From positions 1 to 61,743 of the forward strand of contig CAIRDP010000057.1 in assembly GCA_903877385.1 (NCBI GenBank): a DNA stretch of 61,743 bases, written 5' to 3'. A program made the translations under genes and the position numbers. The stretch is from an uncultured Bacteroidales bacterium (lineage in GTDB: Bacteria > Bacteroidota > Bacteroidia > Bacteroidales > FEN-979). This document shows, in pieces, positions 58,139 to 61,743 of the stretch. The first letter of the stretch is position 1; each line of letters opens with the position of its first letter. Below the pieces are notes generated by a model, which was not told the DNA's origin, did no database searches, and was given only the letters and a program-made list of their open reading frames with translations.

Positions 58139-59790
58139 TAGGGTCTGCTGATTTTCTATGAACTCAGCTATTTTCGACAGTTTCCACTATATTTACCATG
58201 TATTAGCTGCAAGATTATATGGCAAAAACTCAAAAAAACCGTGCATCTAAAAATCCCTACATCAGTCCGAATCAATTAAGTTTGGTCGGATTTGAAAGCC
58301 CGTTCAGCCAGGAATTGGATCCCAATAATCGGTGGGTCATCTTGGCCAGGAAAATACCATGGGATATTTTGGTAAGCACCTACCAGAGCCAATTGAGAAA
58401 CGGTAACCTGGGGGCCGACGGGATAAATCCACGTGTGGCCATTGGTGCAATGATTCTAAAACATGTTTGCAATATCAGCGATCGTGAAACGGTTCTGCAG
58501 ATACAAGAGAACATGTATATGCAGTATTTCATCGGCTATAACAGTTTCAGCAAAGAAACTCCTTTTGATCCTTCTCTGTTTGTTGAATTCAGAAAAAGAT
58601 TGGGCATTGAACAGATTAACATGATCAATGAAAAAATCCTGGGATTATCGCATGCCAGCACGGAAGTACTGGAGACTGCCGATGATAATTCCAAGGACGA
58701 TGACAACCATACATCGTCTACAGTTTCTTCAGCAATTGAAAGCGATGAACCTTTGCAAGAAATTACTCATCATGGCAAATTGATAACCGATGCCACGGCT
58801 TGTCCCCAGGATATTGCTTATCCAACCGATCTGAACCTGTTAAACGATGCACGTGAAAAATCCGAGGAGCTGATCGATAAACTGTTTAATGAAAGACTGC
58901 ATCCATCAAAACCGAGGACCTATCGGAAAGTAGCCAGAAAAAACTATCTCAAGGTTGCCCAGTTGAAGATCAAATCAAAAAAACAAATACACAACGGCGT
59001 TAAAAAACAACTGGGATATCTCAAGCGGAACATAAAAAGCATCAACAGACTTTTAGATTCTTATGAAAAGTTCCCCTTTACTCCAAAAGAACACAAGTAT
59101 TTGTTTGTGATCACCAACCTGTATGATCAGCAGTACACCATGTTCAAACAGCGAAGTCATCAGGTTGATCATCGGATTGTAAGCATTCATCAGCCTCACG
59201 TAAGGCCGATTGTTCGTGGAAAGACCAATGCGTATGTAGAATTTGGAGCCAAAATCAACGTGTCGCTGATGAACGGGTTTGCTTTTTTGGATGATTTTTC
59301 CTGGGAAGCATTTAACGAAGGGACAAGGTTGATTTCGACAGTAAAAAAATACAAGCAGCGTTTTGGTTATTGGCCAGAAGAAGTGTTGGCCGATAAAATA
59401 TATTGCAACCGGGCAAACAGGGCTCAATTGAAATTACTTGGGATCAAACTCAGAGCCAAACCGCTTGGAAGGCCCAGGGCAGTGGATGTGGAACACGTAA
59501 GACCGGGCGAAAGAAATCCAATCGAGGGAACGTTTGGTCAAGCCAAAACAGCTTACGGTTTAAACCGGGTAAAAGCAAGGCTGGCTGGGACAAGTGAATC
59601 GTGGATCGCCACCATTATCCTCACACTCAACCTGATTAAATTAATCGGGTTGGGTGCCTATTGCCAACTTTTATCAATGATAACTTTCTCAGCAGAACAT
59701 TTGTCGGACCTGCTCCGGAATTTTATGGATCGACCTATCCTGCTCCCAAATTTTGAACAGAAATGTGCCTGACATAATCAGCAGGCCCTA
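58139..59790 (+). mobile_element. IS1182/IS5-like insertion sequence
   Basis: 1652 bp carrying one transposase gene. Ends are TAGGGTCTGCTGATT (58139-58153) and AATCAGCAGGCCCTA (59776-59790), inverted repeats with one mismatch. The flanks (ACACTACC on the left, ATTATCAA on the right) show no target duplication beyond the TA already in the ends, and excision of exactly this segment restores the interrupted gene. Confidence 0.9.
58219..59772 (+). CDS. Transposase, IS1182/IS5 type (DUF772 plus DDE domain)
   Basis: 517 residues. The N-terminal DUF772 helix-turn-helix region (NPRVAIGAMILKHVCNISDR, QYFIGYNSFSKETPFDPSLF) is followed by the catalytic domain: GKLITDATACPQDIAYPTDL (first Asp), EVLADKIYCNRANR (second Asp) and RPGERNPIEGTFGQAKTAYG (Glu). 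A low-complexity acidic linker (ETADDNSKDDDNHTSSTVSS) sits between. The frame is intact, so the element may still be active. It fills almost the whole IS. Confidence 0.93.
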   Translation: MAKTQKNRASKNPYISPNQLSLVGFESPFSQELDPNNRWVILARKIPWDILVSTYQSQLRNGNLGADGINPRVAIGAMILKHVCNISDRETVLQIQENMYMQYFIGYNSFSKETPFDPSLFVEFRKRLGIEQINMINEKILGLSHASTEVLETADDNSKDDDNHTSSTVSSAIESDEPLQEITHHGKLITDATACPQDIAYPTDLNLLNDAREKSEELIDKLFNERLHPSKPRTYRKVARKNYLKVAQLKIKSKKQIHNGVKKQLGYLKRNIKSINRLLDSYEKFPFTPKEHKYLFVITNLYDQQYTMFKQRSHQVDHRIVSIHQPHVRPIVRGKTNAYVEFGAKINVSLMNGFAFLDDFSWEAFNEGTRLISTVKKYKQRFGYWPEEVLADKIYCNRANRAQLKLLGIKLRAKPLGRPRAVDVEHVRPGERNPIEGTFGQAKTAYGLNRVKARLAGTSESWIATIILTLNLIKLIGLGAYCQLLSMITFSAEHLSDLLRNFMDRPILLPNFEQKCA

Positions 59791-59937
59791 ATTATCAATT
59801 GTCATTATCGGATTCAAAGTTTATCGTATATGATGCTGCCAATACAGAGGTTATAAAGTAAAAGAAAAATAATAAGCGTCGAAGGCTTCATCCTGGTTGT
59901 ATTAAATGGATGTTAGTCTGAGTATTTGTTGATTCAA

Positions 59938-60363
59938 TCACTTCAGCTTACATGCAGCTTCTATCATCCCCTTTAATATTTTCAGATCAATATCTTTCAG
60001 TTTATTAATGTACAGGCAGCCCATACCCGCTTTATACTTACCCAATTTTTCAAGCGCGGCGGTAAGTGCATCAACATTAATGCCGAAGTATAATGTCAGG
60101 TTCGTTTTTCGTGCTGCGAAGCCTAAACGCATCCAGTCAGCTTCACGGCCTGTCGTTGGGCTTTTGTGTCTTTTGATCCCAAAACCGATGAAGGAATTGC
60201 TCCATAGGACCGGCTCTTCCTTGCTGGCTGTTTTCATCATTTCCAGCAGCACAAAACTGTCTTTGCGCTTTTGCTCATTGTCAATGTTATTGAGGAAATC
60301 CTCTACGATTGCGGTGGTTGGTTTTATTTTATTATCCGCCAGTTTTGATTTTTTTTCAGCCAT
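59938..60363 (-). CDS. DUF1801 family protein
   Basis: 141 residues. IVEDFLNNIDNEQKRKDSFV, PVLWSNSFIGFGIKRHKS, NLTLYFGINVDALTAALEKL, and KYKAGMGCLYINKLKDIDLK match the DUF1801 (YdhG/YdeI-like) fold, often called an iron-chaperone-like or SRPBCC-adjacent domain; no firm function. Its ATG directly abuts a 20-bp inverted repeat that brackets the next toxin-antitoxin pair, so its native promoter may have been displaced. Confidence 0.85.
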   Translation of the reverse strand: MAEKKSKLADNKIKPTTAIVEDFLNNIDNEQKRKDSFVLLEMMKTASKEEPVLWSNSFIGFGIKRHKSPTTGREADWMRLGFAARKTNLTLYFGINVDALTAALEKLGKYKAGMGCLYINKLKDIDLKILKGMIEAACKLK

Positions 60364-60381
60364 GTTAGTGCCAGACCAATT

Positions 60382-60792
60382 TTAAAGATTAATAAAATCC
60401 TGAGCTGTCAGAACCGTTATTTGAGCTTTTTTATAGTCTTTCAAATTTCTAGTCAATAAAATTCCAATTTCATTTTGTAAAGCAGAAAAGTATTGAATTG
60501 CATCTTCAAAATCATTGAATTCGGAATTCAACGAAAGGTCAATTATTTTTTCATTTAATGGCGCTATTTGGACAAGTAACTTAAACTTTCTTACTATTTT
60601 TTGGGCTTCAAATGACGATGTTTCCTTTGATAGCAGATAGTGAATATTAGCTATAGACAATGAGGAAATATAAATTTGAATCTTGCCCTCATCTGCCAAT
60701 GTAAATAACCTGGCAGCAGCCTGATAAAAAGGTTCACGTTTAGCTAAAAGATCATAAATAATATCAGTATCAACAAAGACCTTTTTTTTCAT
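60382..60792 (-). CDS. PIN-domain toxin (VapC-like)
   Basis: 136 residues. VFVDTDIIYDLLAKREPFYQ has the first PIN Asp; ANIHYLLSKETSSFEAQKIV and FNDFEDAIQYFSALQNEIGI (Glu-Asp-Ala pattern) carry further acidic residues; LLTRNLKDYKKAQITVLTAQ has the last region. PIN toxins cleave tRNA or rRNA. The 5' end overlaps the antitoxin gene by 4 bp. The stop TAA lies inside the left 20-bp inverted repeat. Confidence 0.88.
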   Translation of the reverse strand: MKKKVFVDTDIIYDLLAKREPFYQAAARLFTLADEGKIQIYISSLSIANIHYLLSKETSSFEAQKIVRKFKLLVQIAPLNEKIIDLSLNSEFNDFEDAIQYFSALQNEIGILLTRNLKDYKKAQITVLTAQDFINL

Positions 60793-61034
60793 AAATACTT
60801 ATCGGTTAAGTGTTTATGATAGTTTTTATTAAGGTCAGAATTGTTTGAAAGTTGGATCACACCACTTAGAGATTTAACTAATGGAGAAATATGATCTTCT
60901 TCATCGGAAGTTTTTGTCACAGCTTCTAAATAATTTTCAATTAGTTTAGATAAACTGGTTTCATGATCGTTAGCATATTTTTTTGCCTGGTCAATAACCT
61001 TCTTTTTTAGTCTTAAAGTCAGTTTGGTTTCCAT
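60789..61034 (-). CDS. DUF6364-like antitoxin
   Basis: 81 residues from ATG 61034. METKLTLRLKKKVIDQAKKY is a ribbon-helix-helix type start, followed by ANDHETSLSKLIENYLEAVT. The C-terminal tail (EDHISPLVKSLSGVI) would bind the PIN toxin. Such proteins are usual partners of PIN toxins in Bacteroidota and repress their own promoter. The open frame runs further upstream to 61064, but the RHH fold starts at 61034. Confidence 0.85.
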   Translation of the reverse strand: METKLTLRLKKKVIDQAKKYANDHETSLSKLIENYLEAVTKTSDEEDHISPLVKSLSGVIQLSNNSDLNKNYHKHLTDKYL

Positions 61035-61104
61035 ATGACATGCTTTAGGCGTACAAAGATACAAAATATATACGTCAATGTCAAATCATTGGCAAAATTG
61101 GTCT

Positions 61105-61188
61105 GGCACTAACGCCCGGTCTGTACGCAGCAAAGGCAAAGCCTTTGATAATAACTTTGCGTTAGAATTGGGGCGGTTAGCGGCATGT
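61105..61188 (-). repeat. attC-like imperfect hairpin
   Basis: Read on the minus strand it runs from ACATGCCGCTAACCGCCCC to CGGGCGTTAGTGCC. The outer arms CTAACCGCCC and GGGCGTTAG pair with one bulged C, and an inner GCAAAG/CTTTGC pairing follows. About 84 nt, with GCTAAC/GTTAG cores, it resembles an integron cassette attC site placed just after the frameshifted DUF2442 gene. A short related sequence, ACATGCCGCTTACCCCAA, follows the kinase-like gene near 57570-57587. Confidence 0.45.
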
Positions 61189-61435
61189 CAGACTACGTGT
61201 TTATTGCTCTTTGAATAATGTAAAAGACCATTGATTGATAGATCTTCATCAAGGGCAGGCCAATGTATACCATATCCAGAAGGGGAGACGATGAAATTTT
61301 GACATTCAGTTAGATTGGCTTTTGCTAATTTTTCTGAGATTTCTTTTATTGCAAATTTATATTCCTGATTATTAATTTAATAATGAAAAAATCATTATTA
61401 AAACTAATATCAGATAAGTTGAATAGTTTTTCCAT
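61188..61435 (-). pseudogene. Frameshifted DUF2442 family gene
   Basis: From the ATG at 61435 the frame reads MEKLFNLSDISFNNDFFIIK and then shifts. A second frame, after a stop, continues EYKFAIKEISEKLAKANL and FIVSPSGYGIHWPALDEDLS to a stop at 61188. SPSGYGIHWPALDEDLS is the DUF2442 signature. The span of 248 nt is not a multiple of three, consistent with a single-base indel. Confidence 0.7.
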
Positions 61436-61743
61436 GAGACTAGGATTTACCAAAAAATTTATTCCATTCTGAAACTATATAATCAAAATGCTCATATATA
61501 TTTTTTTGATTTCTCTTTTTGCTTGAATAGTGCAATTAATAAAATATTTGGCATACTGTTTTGTATTAAAATTTATGAAAGAAGTCGACACTTGTCAAAT
61601 TTCGTATCCTCTCAAAAAAGCAAGGTAGCCAGTTAATAACTTTCTGATTACTATTTTTTCTTGGCCTCGATCCTGCTAAAGGCACACTATAATTTTGTTT
61701 TTACAATAACTGCCGATGAAGGATCCGATCCTGCATATTAATC
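61436..61743 (-). other. AT-rich gap with degraded coding sequence
   Basis: No intact gene. On the minus strand, short blocks in different frames look like remnants, for example VINWLPCFFERIRN, then FNTKQYAKYFINCTIQAKRE, then EHFDYIVSEWNKFFGKS ending just before the DUF2442 start. I do not recognise the family, and sequence error cannot be excluded. The window ends here. Confidence 0.35.

Larger units (their letters stand above)
57587..59805 (-). pseudogene. Shikimate-kinase-like P-loop protein interrupted by an IS
   Basis: The minus-strand frame 57587-58138 encodes GSVAVGKTTTARIISKKINK and continues to FKEQNSIKTL, with Walker A GSVAVGKTT, a typical SLDDLRFDYY segment and FDFGGGNVISGY, like shikimate/AAA nucleoside kinases. 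The frame has no start and runs into the IS end at 58139. Beyond the IS, 59791-59805 reads ATG ACA ATT GAT AAT (MTIDN). Joining the two pieces without the IS gives one 188-residue frame, MTIDNGSVAVGKTT..., strong evidence for a gene broken by insertion. What remains could restart at ATG 58012, but would lack the P-loop. Confidence 0.82.
60364..61113. repeat. 20-bp perfect inverted repeats bracketing the PIN toxin-antitoxin pair
   Basis: GTTAGTGCCAGACCAATTTT at 60364-60383 and its exact complement at 61094-61113. The left copy overlaps the toxin stop and touches the ATG of the DUF1801 gene; the right copy lies upstream of the antitoxin gene and inside the attC-like hairpin. The enclosed unit is 750 bp. 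Confidence 0.9.

Overview
The window looks like a chromosomal segment of a Bacteroidota bacterium, most likely an anaerobic member of the Bacteroidales/Marinilabiliales type. The signs are: -7 promoter elements of the form TAnnTTTG in front of many genes, few clear Shine-Dalgarno sites, a SusC/SusD pair, TonB receptors with CarboxypepD_reg domains, DUF4296 and DUF5686 proteins, a sphingolipid cluster, and the EttA, LptB/KdsD and RecQ sets typical of that phylum. Phylum is well supported; genus is not.

Layout. 1-10.6 kb: envelope and housekeeping genes (LptG, two glycosyltransferases, EttA, a WbuC cupin, HisS, a histidine ammonia-lyase homologue with an unusual Ala-Cys-Gly MIO triad, two small membrane proteins). 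10.7-15.4 kb: a SusC/SusD nutrient-uptake pair closed by a bidirectional terminator. 15.4-19.9 kb (minus): a sphingolipid operon with serine palmitoyltransferase, two paralogous GNAT-like acyltransferases and an NAD-dependent reductase. 19.9-22.1 kb (minus): indolepyruvate:ferredoxin oxidoreductase. 22.3-36.6 kb: TonB receptor, lipoproteins, RecQ, KdsD, a DUF5686 outer-membrane protein, LptB, PssA, a porin, QueA and TatA.

36.8-53.5 kb is the most interesting part: about 17 kb of sulfur-relay and heterodisulfide-reductase-like genes. It holds an SQR-like flavoprotein with DUF1641, two DsrC-family proteins (one with only the C-terminal Cys, one with both redox Cys), two DsrE-family proteins, TusA, two class V aminotransferases of cysteine-desulfurase type, a NifX-like protein, a DsrM/DsrK-like membrane pair, and a Qmo/Hdr-like set. 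That set is MvhD, an HdrA split by an inserted GltD/NfnB-type NAD(P)H flavodomain, a second HdrA ending in a winged helix, and a QmoC-like HdrC-cytochrome b fusion. A Crp/Fnr regulator with an Fnr-like Cys cluster is encoded inside, and two TGTGA-N6-TCACA operators lie at internal promoters, one at the centre of a perfect 54-bp palindrome. No DsrAB, AprAB, Sat or HdrB is present. My reading, which is inference, is a sulfane-sulfur relay: persulfide made by desulfurases or SQR passes through DsrE/TusA to DsrC, and the DsrC disulfide or trisulfide is reduced by membrane and cytosolic modules linking NAD(P)H, ferredoxin-type centres and menaquinone.

53.7-61.7 kb is an accessory region with lower GC: a DUF4143 ATPase, a DUF6922/AbiEii toxin-antitoxin pair, a methyltransferase, a thioesterase, a DUF2007 protein, an IS1182/IS5-like element that interrupts a shikimate-kinase-like gene exactly enough to rebuild the reading frame, a DUF1801 protein, a PIN toxin-antitoxin pair bracketed by 20-bp inverted repeats, an attC-like hairpin and frameshifted gene remains. 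Several families of intergenic palindromes built from iterated short words (ACCATGT, GCATCCC, TCTCACCA) are scattered through the window, one of them inside hisS. I saw no rRNA, tRNA or CRISPR array.
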